Part shown: one piece after another, positions 53,931 to 64,000 of the stretch
How positions within the stretch are numbered: the stretch's first letter is position 1
Layout of the letters: each line of letters opens with the position of its first letter
Source: Durusdinium trenchii
Taxonomy: Eukaryota; Sar; Dinophyceae; Suessiales; Symbiodiniaceae
Direction: 5' to 3'
NCBI GenBank assembly: GCA_963970005.1
Contig: CAXAMN010023684.1
Location: forward strand, 836,665-900,664
Length of the DNA: 64,000 bases
Translations under genes and position numbers: made by a program
The notes under the pieces: generated by a model
Databases searched by the model: none
Told to the model about the DNA's origin: nothing
The model's input: the letters and a program-made list of their open reading frames with translations, nothing else

Positions 53931-54234
53931 AGACCAATTGCGAGTAGGAGAATATGAGAGAAGGGAATTTGAAGAAACGAAAAACTTTGCAGGAAAGGTC
54001 AACAAGATTGCAAGGATGCTTGTGAGAATGGTAACATTGGAGGGCTTGCAGCAAATGGTTACAGAAGCATTCTTCCAAGAAGGAGACAACATCCAGTGTG
54101 GATTAGAAGACATGAGACTGGAAGAGATGAAAGAATCCAATAACAACTGGAATGTTTGGATAGTAGTGATGATTGCAATCAACATGTTCTTTGCGGTAGT
54201 GATCTTTATGGTCTACACTTGTCATACGTCTTGA
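53746..54234 (+). CDS. Copia element 2, RNase H end and membrane helix
   Basis: RNase H finishes near 53890; about 85 codons later comes WNVWIVVMIAINMFFAVVIF (about 54150-54209), a strong single transmembrane helix, then a short tail and stop. The helix lies after RNase H as in element 1. Confidence 0.75.
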   Translation: MTKRGVGKVRHVDGKLLWIQNRKDFKMVQVPTDSNMADLNTKPLGGQRIRYLMHLIGYWHSEDQLRVGEYERREFEETKNFAGKVNKIARMLVRMVTLEGLQQMVTEAFFQEGDNIQCGLEDMRLEEMKESNNNWNVWIVVMIAINMFFAVVIFMVYTCHTS

Positions 54235-54947
54235 AATGGGGTCATACAGAAAGACGCTACTATGACAATTGGCAGCATATTGATTGGAGAGCAGATGGTG
54301 AAGAATACAGGACCAAGGAGTTAGAAAGTAGAATTGAAGATCTTGAAAGAGGTGCCAGTGAAGTTGAGAACAATGGGGAGAAAATTGAAAGATTGCGCAA
54401 CTATGCCAGGAGAATTCATTGTGGATTGATTCTCATGGGAGGCTTTACTGACCCCGATACACCAGATACTACAACAATCAGCGCCTATGATGTGCTACAA
54501 GAGTTGAACGCAGGGAACTTCTTAGCAAGAAGGAGCTTGGAAGATATGCAAGCATCACCAGAACAGTATTGAAGACATAAAGTGATGTTGAAGGCAGCTA
54601 CAGATGGAGCAACACCATCAGAAGGACCGTTGAACAAAATTTTCAAAATAGGGAACAGAGAGAGATCGATGAGAGACCAATACATCGTAGGGCAGGCAAG
54701 TCAATTGTGTGGTCGATTTGAAGCAAAGCTTGGGCAACTCCATGAGAAATACTGGAAGCTCCTGAGTAGTGGACAAAACGAAGAGGCAGATATAGTAGAG
54801 AAAGAGATGGAGGAGCATAAGGAATTGCTAGAATGTGCAGTTATGAAGAGAAACTTTCCAGACAGACAACAAACAGAGATATCATCATCCTCTAGGAACA
54901 CAGTTCCTGAGAGAACAGACAGTTCACAGCAAGAAAGAGAAGAATAA
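54156..54947 (+). CDS. Copia element 2, hydrophilic region after the membrane helix (frameshifted)
   Basis: Frames 54156-54572 and 54582-54947 continue with charged, partly heptad-like sequence (KELESRIEDLERGASEVENN and QLHEKYWKLLSSGQNEE). Ends with TAA at 54945. Polypurine sequence (AAGAAGGAG) follows just before the 3' LTR. Function unknown. Confidence 0.55.
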
Positions 54948-55022
54948 AATGGAAGAAAATGGACTATGGTGGCAAAGTAAGCTCAAAGAAGCATTTTAGA
55001 GTGTCACATCGCCAAGAAGGAG

Positions 55023-55080
55023 TGCGAACCATTTTCCATGCATGACTTCAGCCCTTTTGAGTATCAAGATAGGGTGCGTA
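55023..55080 (+). repeat. 3' LTR remnant of copia element 2
   Basis: TGCGAACCATTTTCCATGC then TGACTTCAGCCC and GGTGCGTA; 58 bases, lacking an internal block present in the 5' copy. Preceded by a polypurine tract. Confidence 0.65.
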
Positions 55081-55135
55081 TAAATGTATATACATATATA
55101 TTATGTATTATATATTATATATATATATATATAAA
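55081..55135. repeat. AT microsatellite
   Basis: TATATACATATATA and TATATATATATATA immediately after the 3' LTR. Confidence 0.9.
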
Positions 55136-57190
55136 GGTTCCTCCCCTTTTCGTCCTACCATTTTCTTCGCAAGACCAGGTCAACATTTGAGCCAGGGTTG
55201 TGGGACAAAGGCCTTCTGAAGGGGCTTCAGCTTCTCCTTTACCATGGGGCCGTACCAGCATATATTACTTGTTTTTGTCCAGGCCACTTGCTTACCTAGA
55301 TTAGATTGCTTCCAGCAGCGAAAAATCGCAGTCTTTCAGAATACTTTCCACTTGTGTGTGTGCGCGCGTGTGATCTATTCCGACGATTTCGTTTTAATTC
55401 AATGCATCAGCAGGGGGCAGTGGACCACTATCACTCACTACCCAACAAAGACAATGATAGTCTGGCCATGATACCCACAAAGGACCCCTTCCGGACGTAC
55501 CTGCATCGAATGTTGATCTGCTTTTGATCTTGTGATTCTAAGTACGAGTCAGGCTTCCCACTGTCTCATACGTTGTATTACAGGGCTAGTCCACTCGTCT
55601 AACGCAGCAACGCAAAGTGCTAATGCTCACCGAGAACCAACCTGAATCTCGCTCCTTGGAGCTCTTTCTCAAGTGTGACCAGCCAGGATTCAATGGCTTG
55701 TGCGGGCTCTCGTTACTTCCTAATTCCTTTGAAACTGCAGAGGAGTGAAGTGCAGTCTTGGAGTCACCACTCAACGAAAACACTCCATTGTATTGCGGTG
55801 GTATCCGGAGGGGACGCCTTCTGGACTTGCCTGCTTTGGTGTGGCGTTCATACCTTAGATTGCAGGCTAGTTTGATATCGGAGGTCGGCAAATGCGCAGT
55901 AAAGGGCTAACGCACGTGACACTCCGTCGTGTTGAACTTCAGCCTTTGGGACTTGGAAATTTGAGCTTTTGACTTTGGGATATTGAGTTTGTTGGAACTT
56001 CCGGACCTTTTTGAGATTCCATGGTCATACACCGCTGCATTTTACCTGTACTTGTAGGCCACTTTGTTTACCGAGGCTACTTCTTCGGGGCAACCGCTCT
56101 TGGTCGTGTGTGTGTGTGTGCGCACGTGTGGCATTTGAACCTGGGTCTTGCATGAGGACATGGCAGCACAGTACTCGGTACACGCAGCCTCTATCCTCTC
56201 TGAGCCGGGTGACACCGCAGGACCTAGGATTCTTTCCTGCTTGTGATGAGCTTTCTGGGGTCTGGAGGCATTTGGGTATGCAGGTGGACCAGCAATCTCT
56301 TGCTGGACCATTGCATTGCAATACGCTAGATTCACTAGATCAAAACGTTTCAGTCCGCCTAAAACATGTTGCAATTGCACATTGATCGACGGAGAAGTCA
56401 CTTGTCTTCATCCAATCACATCTCTCACTGCCTGCGTTGCAGAAGATTCTTTGCCTGCCCGGAAATGATTCCCAAAGCATCCTTCACAAAACACCCTAAA
56501 GATTGCAACCCAGGCCAGAATTTGTTTAAGGGGAATGGCAATAACCCAAACCTTCTGCCATTGGCACGATGAGATCCAGAATGACAACCTGCGCATCTCA
56601 GCATGTATACACACAAAAGTGCACCTTGAAAAGGATCTTGGAGCACCAGGAAAGAAACAGTTGTGCTGATGCGCCTGGGATGGGCTCACCACCAGGGCAG
56701 TTGCAATGCCATCCCTCAGAGCCTTGGGGAGCTAAGGGAGTCTCTAAACAAGCCCTTTGTCGAACGGAGTGCAGAAAGCAACCTGATGCTCAGGTGACTC
56801 AGGTGACTCAGGTGACTCAGGTGCAGGCTTTTCTGATGGTTGTCTGTTTGCCAAATCGTTCAGGTGTAGAGACGCCTCGGAACACAACCCAACTGCTTCT
56901 GAACAGTCTCTCTGCGATGTCAGCACCTCATATCGCTACATTCTGCAAATTCTTGACCTAACAAGAGATCCAAGATCTGAGCGAAATGTAAGAGAGCTGA
57001 TTAGGACCTGCCATGAGCAAGAATAGCCCATTCCTTTCTTTCCAAAGAATTTCTTGAGATCAAGGACTTCTTAAGTGTCTCAGATCCAACTTGTGAAGCA
57101 CCCGTATGCGTCCAGCGGCAGCAACCAGGTCTAACCTAAGTTTTTCAGAATGTCCATCAGCCAATCAAAAGTCGTTTGCCTTTGTAAGTC
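55136..57190. other. No convincing gene
   Basis: Only short ORFs; a small (CAGGTGACT) tandem of about 3.5 units at 56793-56823. Confidence 0.5.
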
Positions 57191-57194
57191 CTTG

Positions 57195-57240
57195 ATAGAT
57201 AGGTAGATGGATAGATATATAGATAGATTAGATAGACAGA
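57195..57240. repeat. GATA microsatellite
   Basis: GATAGATAGGTAGATGGATA-type repeats. Confidence 0.9.
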
Positions 57241-57544
57241 TCTCTCGCAGTTTGTGTCGTGGCGATAAGCAGCACCAAGACAGCACGGAAGTGCGCTGAA
57301 CAAGACAAGAAGTTGTAAAGTTGAACGGTCAAGTAAAAGGAATTTATTAAAAAGTCAGAGAATTCAGCTTGAAACTTCGTTCAGCATCCTAGAAAACATT
57401 GCATCATGGCAAAGGTCGAGTGACCTGCACATTCTCAACTCATGCGCTAAGCTGGACAGAGACTCGTGTCGCGGAGGGGTAATATCGTCGTTTCGATTTC
57501 GAGCCCTCTCGAGACGATTTCAGGTATGTTCTTTGTTAAGCCCG

Positions 57545-57690
57545 GGGGGGTAGGCAGCTAGGGAGAAGTAGGTAGCTAGTAGTAGCTAGGTAGCTACTAG
57601 TATGGACGCAGCATATATCTCGCGCTTCTTGAAGGAAGCTGCCCCGCCGCATGATTTGGTTCCTAGAGTTGTAGGGAAACTTAACAGTTC
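57545..57690 (+). repeat. Dispersed repeat, copy 4, with adjoining CTAGTAG runs
   Basis: GGTAGCTAGTAGTAGCTAGG leads into TATGGACGCAGCATATATCTC, then GCTTCTTGAAGGAAGCT (half of the hairpin of copy 2), GATTTGGTTCCTAGAG and GGGAAACTTAAC. Confidence 0.8.
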
Positions 57691-57914
57691 TCCGCAGCAT
57701 TGTTTCACTCCAGATTCACGATGCATCACCCAAGCTTTGTAGAAGTGTGGTCGCTGGTTTTGATTTTGCTAATTCGGTTGTCTCGGGAAGCTGTGTGGTT
57801 TGAGTGGCCAGAGCCGCTGCTAAGGTGGTTTTAGGTGGATGTGTGGTACGTCACTTGTTGACTTGTCCAAGTCGTTTTGAGGCGATCCTCTGAAAGACTC
57901 TTGTTTGCCTCAAA

Positions 57915-58015
57915 ACAAGAGCGTCCTTTGCTCCTAGTAGCGATGCCCTTTGCTCCTAGTAGCGTCCTTGCTCCTAGTAGCGATGCCAGGAGCCCCTAGT
58001 AGCGAACATTGTTCC
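57915..58015 (-). repeat. CTACTAG-type repeat, reverse orientation
   Basis: Plus strand reads TTGCTCCTAGTAGCGATGCC, TTTGCTCCTAGTAGCGTCC and AGGAGCCCCTAGTAGCG, the complement of blocks in the 37703 array. Confidence 0.85.
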
Positions 58016-59179
58016 TAGGTGTTTGATTGATCAGTTTCGAGAAGTCGATTTTGCTCTAGTGGAACTTTTTGAGTGTTAAGAGAGGAGAAGAAGTAGTTTT
58101 GGAGCTTCGGGAAATGCCGCTTTGGACATGACATCGCAGGGCCACTAGGCAAATGTTTTCAACCACCATAAAAACACCAGGCACCTTGCAGCGCCGTACC
58201 CAATTAGCTACTTGTTTTTTGTATCGTTTGCCCAAAGGCAACAACTTTGCACCTTGGTGGCTACCAAAGTTACCGAAAAACTCTTGACAAATCAGGGAGG
58301 CACCTGCTGTCGTCTTCACTATCATCGTCTTCCCCCTGCGGGAACAAAAGCCCCAAATGAACATCAAAAACCTGTTTGATCACTGTCCACATTCTCTATA
58401 GGTATTATATAAGTATCAAGCTTGACCCTTACAGGGCTCGGCCTGGCTTTCCTGTGAAGATGTTGAGACTAGCGACCTGCACAAAGCACCCCAAAGGCAA
58501 ATAGTAGCGGGGATACAAAGGCAACTCAAGCTTTCCCAAGAAGTGGATGCTTACCAAGCCAAGTGGTACTCACCTGAAAATCGCAGTGAAAAAACTCTGT
58601 TGTCGGAGGCACCTTTGCCAGCTAGTCGTCTCAGTTGCTTCATCAGTATGACAATAAGAAGGGCACAAAGGTCCTGGTAAACAGCAGATCTGCAAGTCAA
58701 ACAAATACATGTTTGTGGTATTTAGCGTAATTATTGTTTAGTGTGGTGGTCAGTCTTCATCCACAACATTTGATCCTTATAGAATCAAATACAAAGGCCA
58801 TTGAAAGACCTGCATTTAAATAAAGAAAATAGAATTCGCTTCAAACTCCACCAAAGTCCGCTCCGCAAAGGTCTCCGACTTCAAAACTTAAGCCAAGACT
58901 GCTCAAGGCGGTGACCTGAAGCGGTGATTCCCTGGTGATTGGCAGACGGTAATGTACCATACATTGATTGATTCTCGTGAATTTGATCATAGAAATACAT
59001 GATTTCAGGTGATTTTAGGTTTCTAATTTTAGTGATCCAAATTTGAGATTGGCCAGAACCGGACGTAAAAGCAACTTTAAAATGACTCGGGGCCTGTGCA
59101 GAGGCATCTGCGGCACAGCTTCCTGCTGCTTCGAGGAGAAGAAAGCAATTTGCGATTTGGCCTGGCAGCATGATTCAAG
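58016..59179. other. No convincing gene
   Basis: Unsupported ORFs only. Confidence 0.5.
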
Positions 59180-59434
59180 CTAGCATGCTGTGGTGGAATG
59201 GTTTGGATCTGAATAATAGACTGCCATGCCCAATTCCTGTTTAAGGCAAGTGCCGTCTGAGGCTTGTTCCATCACAACGCTTGCCATCTCCTTGTAGTCG
59301 GCAACAACACTTCCAGCAAAGCTGGTCATACAATCTTCACAGTGCAAGAAATCCACCCAACTCCGCGCTCCTCGCAGTTGCTTTTGATGCATCCAGTGTA
59401 CGTTGTAAGTTCGCTGCTGTCCAGGGCCTGACAC
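59180..59434 (-). CDS. Hypothetical exon
   Basis: Open to a stop at 59180 with CEDCMTSFAGSVVADYKEMA and TCLKQELGMAVYYSDPN, coding-like but without motif. The complementary plus strand is also open. Confidence 0.3.
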   Translation of the reverse strand: MSGPGQQRTYNVHWMHQKQLRGARSWVDFLHCEDCMTSFAGSVVADYKEMASVVMEQASDGTCLKQELGMAVYYSDPNHSTTAC

Positions 59435-61542
59435 TGCATTGTACGACTAATGCGTACTGCTGCATACTTGCAGTGGCAGTGACAAGCTCAATGTTGTCTT
59501 GCCGACATGGTTCTCATCAGCTAGGGACTGGGCAAGTGGTAAAGGGCAAAAAAATTCTGTGGTCACGGTCGTGGTCTGAGGCAACTCTTTGGCTGATGCA
59601 AAACAGCCAAGCTAGCAAATACAACATACGATTGAGATCTGCTATTCCAAGGTTCTGGTTTAATGGTATCTGAGTGGCACACAACTGTTGCAGTAGTATT
59701 CCTCAAATGCCGCTGGCCCTTCTATGCGCTTGTCTTTCAACAAAAAAGAAACAGCTGGCCAAAGCTCAAGCAAGCGCTCCGCTGCAAAATAACATTTCAG
59801 AAGCGTCAAACCAGAGTGGGAATCTGGGGCTTAATGTGCATCAAGCAGCACAAGGTCATCAGCGACCTAGGAGCTCAAAGCTTTCTGAAGGGATTTGACT
59901 CTAACTTCGTGCCACAATTGATGACTTCAATGAGGGCCAAGCTGATGTGCTCAGTCTGAGAGTCGTGGTGCGGGTTAGATCTGTCGTGCTTAGCCTCAGA
60001 AATTCTCGGTCTCAGGTTTCATCTTTCCTCAGACTTGTGGTTCAATGCAAGTAGAGTTGAGGTCGTCACTCAGAGCTTGAGTTGTTGTCTACCTCAGAAA
60101 ATTGAATCGCCAACTTGTAAGATCTTGTAAGATAGTGAGAAAGGAAAGCAAATCGTTCACTGACTTTCACCCTCAAGCTGGAAGTTGTGCCTCCAAGGTC
60201 GCTGAGACCCGTCGAAACGTGTCTAAGGGCCTTGGCATAGCCGATCAAAGGTCTGGCAAAAACACACTACACAAAGAAAAGAAGGAGCTGCCATAGGGCC
60301 GCGTTTGAAATTTTACAGCTCTCAAAGGAAAAGAAAACAAGCAATGGTCATAGGTGATAGGTGGCAAAGCTAGCTATTTCTCTCAGACAAGACAAAAAGT
60401 GGGAAAAAAAAGCAACAATCATACTGTTGCCTTGTTCAAGGAGAATCAGAGTCTTGAATCCTTTCAGTGCTCACCTGGATCTGAGATTCCAACTCAACAC
60501 CTGAACACGCAATCAAATCTGGTACAGCCAATCTATATGATACACAAACACCGGCATTCCTTCTGATGGTATAAACATTGTTGAACAGTTGAGCAGCGAA
60601 TCATTCAGCATGTTATTTTCATGCTTGAGACGAAGCTGACAAGAAACAAGAACCTTGCACTTGCTTCAAGGCACCGAATGCCAGCGCCAAAGAAAGCAGC
60701 AACTCCTAAGCGGTCAGAAGAAGTTGTCTGAATCATGCAGGCCACTGGCGGACCGTTTTTTGGCCGGTTAACACGCCCATTCTCCGATGACCACTCAATT
60801 CCCCTGAAGTCCAACCAAAACACCAAAAGCTAGGCATCAGGTCTTTTCATGGCCATGTTGAACGTTCCCCACTAACTGGAAAATGTTGGTTGTATACGAC
60901 ATGATAACTTTGATAGTGGCTTTAGAAAAAAATGTGCAGGAATGCTCTGAGAGCTAAACGTGTCCGATTTGCATGTCAGCTGATGCTGAAATCTTCATGT
61001 TGTGTCCTACTTGTTGTGTGAAGCAACCTTTAAAACTATCCACATGACAACAAGCGAGCACTCATGTTCGTTGCAGTCACAACAAACGTCAATACGGCCC
61101 GCATCCCATTCCCGCCCCAATCCTTGGTAATGAAAGCAATGTCGCTGACAAAGCAACATAATGTGCAACGTCATGTCAGACATGGCGATGACTATGACTA
61201 TGTTGTGACTGGATGTATGAAACAAGGTGATTTATTGCAGCCCCCGGGCGCATGTGCATGAAACCCTCATATTTGTGCAGAAAACACACGTGAAACCAGC
61301 ACACCACAAAGGAATGTATAGTCAAAAACGTGCGGTCCTGAGTGATGCTCACACGGTCTCTAATTCCCCTTCAGCTGCCGCCAAACTTAGGAGACGACAG
61401 CACAGAGAAGCTGCAGCAATGGAAGTCGCCCAACCCCCATGAGGCATCTCCCTGTGCCGCCCAAGCCTAGCACCACAAAGAAAGCAGTGCGGCAGGAGTT
61501 GGCGCTGCTCTCAATTTGACAAGCGGTGGAAAAGGACGCATA

Positions 61543-62055
61543 CTATAGGTTTGAAGCTTTTGGGGTCTGGGATTGTTTTCTGTCGAAAACATGTCGCTTA
61601 GTACCCCTTTTCAATGGCCATACCATGTCAGTGTCAACTTCGATGTTCAATCCTCTTGCTGCAACCCTAATTTCTTCTTGTGTCTCGCAAGCAGCAGATG
61701 CTTTATACCTGACCCGCAGCGTTTCAATTCGCGGTATTAACTTCCAAGCATCAATAAGGGACAGCTTAGAAGACCAAAGGCACATGACCGGAATCCTTCG
61801 CCCAACCCCAAATCTGAGGAAGTTCCCATGTTCTGACTCACTCTCGTTCAACTCTGGGTCTGGCGATAGGGCCATTAGGATTGGCGTTCGCAAGGTGGTC
61901 TTTTGAAGGTGTTGAATGAAGCGTGCTGAAACCATTCCGAAAGGGTGGTGTGAACTTTGTGCGTGTTGGAGGTGCTGGGATGCAGTTTGCTTGCCAGGTG
62001 CAGGGAATCGTGAGGTCGCAACGTTTGGTCCGTCAGCGGCTGTTCTTTCAAGCAC
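61543..62055 (-). CDS. Hypothetical protein or exon
   Basis: 170 codons; the middle (LMALSPDPELNESESEHGNF, LSLIDAWKLIPRIETLRVRY and EEIRVAARGLNIEVDTDMVW) has balanced, protein-like composition. No family identified. The plus strand is open too (61526-61906) but less protein-like. The start is uncertain. Confidence 0.4.
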   Translation of the reverse strand: MLERTAADGPNVATSRFPAPGKQTASQHLQHAQSSHHPFGMVSARFIQHLQKTTLRTPILMALSPDPELNESESEHGNFLRFGVGRRIPVMCLWSSKLSLIDAWKLIPRIETLRVRYKASAACETQEEIRVAARGLNIEVDTDMVWPLKRGTKRHVFDRKQSQTPKASNL

Positions 62056-62099
62056 CTCGCTTTAAAATGCGTGTTTTGGGAGACTTGACACATCACTTT

Positions 62100-62425
62100 T
62101 GCAGGATGTCTAGTACGAAATGCTCACTTTTGGTGAAAATCCGCACTTTGGGAGCATGTCTGGTATGAAAAGCTCGTTTTGGAAACAGTGCCCTCCAAAA
62201 ATGCCGCGCAAAAGGGTGGGCCGGGTGTCCCACAAGAGTGCCTTACAAAAATGTCCTACAGGAGTGAGCCACAAAAGTGTCCTACAAGAGTGTGCGACAA
62301 GAGCTTCTGACAACAGCCTCCTACTATCTCCAACTAAGAGCCTCCCACCAAGAATGTCCTACCAGAGTGTCCGACAAGAGCGGCCTAGAGGAATGACCTT
62401 GTCCAACAAGACTGTCGCGCATGAG
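62100..62425 (+). repeat. Degenerate minisatellite of about 15-17 bp
   Basis: Repeating GTGTCCTACAAGAG-type units (GTGCCTTACAAAAAT, GTGAGCCACAAAAG, GTGTGCGACAAGAGC). Because many units are a multiple of three, they open a plus-strand ORF with a loose pentapeptide rhythm. Confidence 0.75.
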
Positions 62426-62439
62426 TGCCCCACGCAATC

Positions 62440-62480
62440 TCTAGAGTGTGTGTGCGTGTGTGTATGTGTGTGTGTGTGTC
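62440..62480. repeat. TG microsatellite
   Basis: GTGTGTGTGCGTGTGTGTAT and GTGTGTGTGTGTC, adjoining the direct repeat at 62480. Confidence 0.9.
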
Positions 62481-62614
62481 AAACCCTGTTTCTAAGGGCT
62501 GTTCATGTACAGGGGGCCATCCCTTTCACCAGTGGTGGATGGCCACCGAAGAGGCGACTGGTGAGGGCTGCAAACGTACCTGCACAAGCAACACCGACTC
62601 CAATGGTTCTCCCT
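62480..62614 (+). repeat. 135-bp direct repeat, copy 1
   Basis: Starts CAAACCCTGTTTCTAAGGGC and ends CAATGGTTCTCCCT. Matches 63866-64000 at a constant offset of 1386 with about three differences and no indel. Confidence 0.95.
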
Positions 62615-63125
62615 CCGCGCTTTTGTTGTTTTCATGGTGGTTTTCATGCTATTCCCCTAAACCTCCCCCGCAGAGTTGCTGCTGAGCCGCTTGTTAAACA
62701 ATTGTTAAACATTCCAAGTGCGCTGACTCCTTCACTGTGCCGTTCCCTCGTCCCCTTCACTGTGGACTATGATACTGGATGAGCCTGTGACTAAGTGTGT
62801 ATCGCTGTGCTTTCCCACTTGGGTGCGCAGTGTGATCCCCGCAAGGGGCGCCGAAACCACCGTGTATCACAAATTGACTTTGCGTTTTTGAGTTCTCAAA
62901 TTCTAAAAAAATTAAATTGACTTGTTTCACCCATGAATCAACTGAACCACAGGCTGCCGGGCTCACGGAATAAATGCCGCCGGGCTTACGGAGAATGAAC
63001 CCCCACCCCCCAGTCCCTCCCCCCTTTCCTTCTTGCGGTCTCTTCGTTTGTTAGGCGTTTCTTCAGGCTTGTTAGGTTGTCCTTGAGGCTCGTTTCCCTG
63101 CCCCTCGTTTTCGCTTTACTTCTAG

Positions 63126-63465
63126 TTCTAATTAGGGTAAGAGAAGGAAATGGTACTCGACACACTTGTGTGTCGGTGCCTTTCCTTCTGTTGTCCCTGT
63201 TCTCGTCTACTCTAGCCGGGCGGTCTAAGACTAAAGTCCCGCTCCCTAACTATTGCACGTAGTTAAAGACTGCTAAGTATTCAGTAACTAGCGACTTCTA
63301 ATCAGGGTAACAGAAGGAAATGGTACTCGACACACTTGTGTGTCGGTACCTTGCCTTTTGTTGTCCCTTTTCTAGTCTACTCTACACAGGCGGTTTAAGA
63401 CTAAAGTCCCGCTCCCTAACTATTGCACGTATTTCACGACCGCTAAGTATTCAGTAACCAGTTTT
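63126..63465 (+). repeat. 170-bp tandem duplication with a small hairpin
   Basis: 63128-63297 and 63298-63465 share GGAAATGGTACTCGACACAC, ACTAAAGTCCCGCTCCCTAA and GCTAAGTATTCAGTAAC. Each has CGACACAC-TT-GTGTGTCG, an 8-bp stem with a 2-base loop. Confidence 0.9.
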
Positions 63466-63532
63466 CTTTTTTAACTACACCTACCTTTCTCTCTTGCCCT
63501 CTTCGTTTTCTCTTTCTGAAAAAATCTTTCCT

Positions 63533-63770
63533 TTCTAAGGCTTGTTAGGTGCCTATTCAGGCTTTGACTCCGAAATTTACCGTTCGTTCGGCAGACATGC
63601 ATGGCCTTACACCTATCTTTCTTTCTTCCCCTTTTCCTCTTGCTCTTTCTGTCTTTCTTTCTTTCCTTTTCTAAGGCTTGTTAGGTGGCTATTCAGGCTT
63701 TAACTCAATAATTCGCCGTTCGTTCGGCAGACATGCATGGCCCTATACACCTATTTTCTTTCTTGCCCTG
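63533..63770 (+). repeat. About 132-bp tandem duplication
   Basis: TTCTAAGGCTTGTTAGGTG and CGTTCGTTCGGCAGACATGC occur at about 63533-63600 and again at about 63668-63740, followed by pyrimidine-rich CTTTCTTTCTT tracts. Confidence 0.85.
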
Positions 63771-63865
63771 TTCCTTTTGCTTTTTCTGTTCTTTTTCCGT
63801 TCTTTTTCAAAGGCTTGCTGGGTAGCGGGCGGAGGGAGCGCTGCGAAGCGGCCACATGTGTGTGT

Positions 63866-64000
63866 CAAACCCTGTTTCTAAGGGCTGTTCATGTACAGGG
63901 GGCCATCCCTCTCACCAGTAGTGGATGGCCACCGAAGAGGCGACTGGTGAGGACTGCAAACGTACCTGCACAAGCAACACCGACTCCAATGGTTCTCCCT
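63866..64000 (+). repeat. 135-bp direct repeat, copy 2 (runs off the window)
   Basis: Continues to the last base of the window, so its real length is not known. Confidence 0.95.

Larger units (their letters stand above)
46769..55080 (+). mobile_element. Ty1/copia LTR retrotransposon, element 2
   Basis: Short LTR remnants enclose gag with a knuckle, aspartic protease, integrase, RT and RNase H in copia order, plus a downstream membrane-helix ORF. Frameshifts, stops, a GGA expansion and a 1.75 kb insertion show it is old and defective. Possible 5-base flanks TATAT and TAAAT match at four of five positions. Confidence 0.9.

Noticed and set aside
62120..62782. 220-codon ORF near the right edge
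   Set aside because: Made from the 15-bp minisatellite, a TG run and the 135-bp repeat; not protein-like.

Overview
This looks like nuclear DNA from a dinoflagellate, most probably a Symbiodiniaceae-like or related alga. The basis is indirect. There are two copia-type LTR retrotransposons whose gag, integrase and RT wording matches dinoflagellate families as I know them. There is a LINE whose ORF1 start carries two fragments resembling the 3' end of the dinoflagellate spliced leader. Gene density is very low, coding is split into many short exons, and simple and dispersed repeats are abundant. No operon, bacterial gene, rRNA, tRNA or CRISPR was found. Two 10-N runs (34519-34528 and 50083-50092) are scaffold gaps, both inside repeats.

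Layout. 1-3590 (minus): the 5' part of a LINE, with a zinc-ribbon/coiled-coil ORF1 and an ORF2 that carries a USP-like (C19) peptidase module, then an AP-type endonuclease, then the start of the reverse transcriptase, which runs off the left edge. 3691-9584: mostly non-coding with dispersed repeats. 9676-17347 (plus): copia element 1, with near-identical LTRs but a much-frameshifted interior, flanked on both sides by the same 91 bp. 17.7-24 kb: short exons of at least one minus-strand gene plus minisatellites. 24.8-30.6 kb: a repeat-dense zone of AT microsatellites, a palindrome-bearing satellite, a CAG block and several tandem arrays. 31.4-36.8 kb (minus): exons of a pentameric ligand-gated ion channel (Cys-loop superfamily), the best cellular gene here. 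37-46.7 kb: dispersed repeats and a few orphan exons. 46769-55080 (plus): copia element 2, older and interrupted at an in-frame GAT tract by a 1.75 kb retroposon-like insert. 55-64 kb: sparse, ending in nested direct and tandem repeats that run off the right edge.

The most notable points are: a USP-like peptidase built into a LINE ORF2; a downstream open region with a predicted membrane helix after RNase H in both copia elements; the 91-bp flanking duplication of element 1; the insertion of one retroelement into a coding microsatellite of another; and families of short dispersed repeats, some hairpin-forming, that recur across the window. Exon boundaries were read by eye from splice-like dinucleotides and reading frame and need transcript support.
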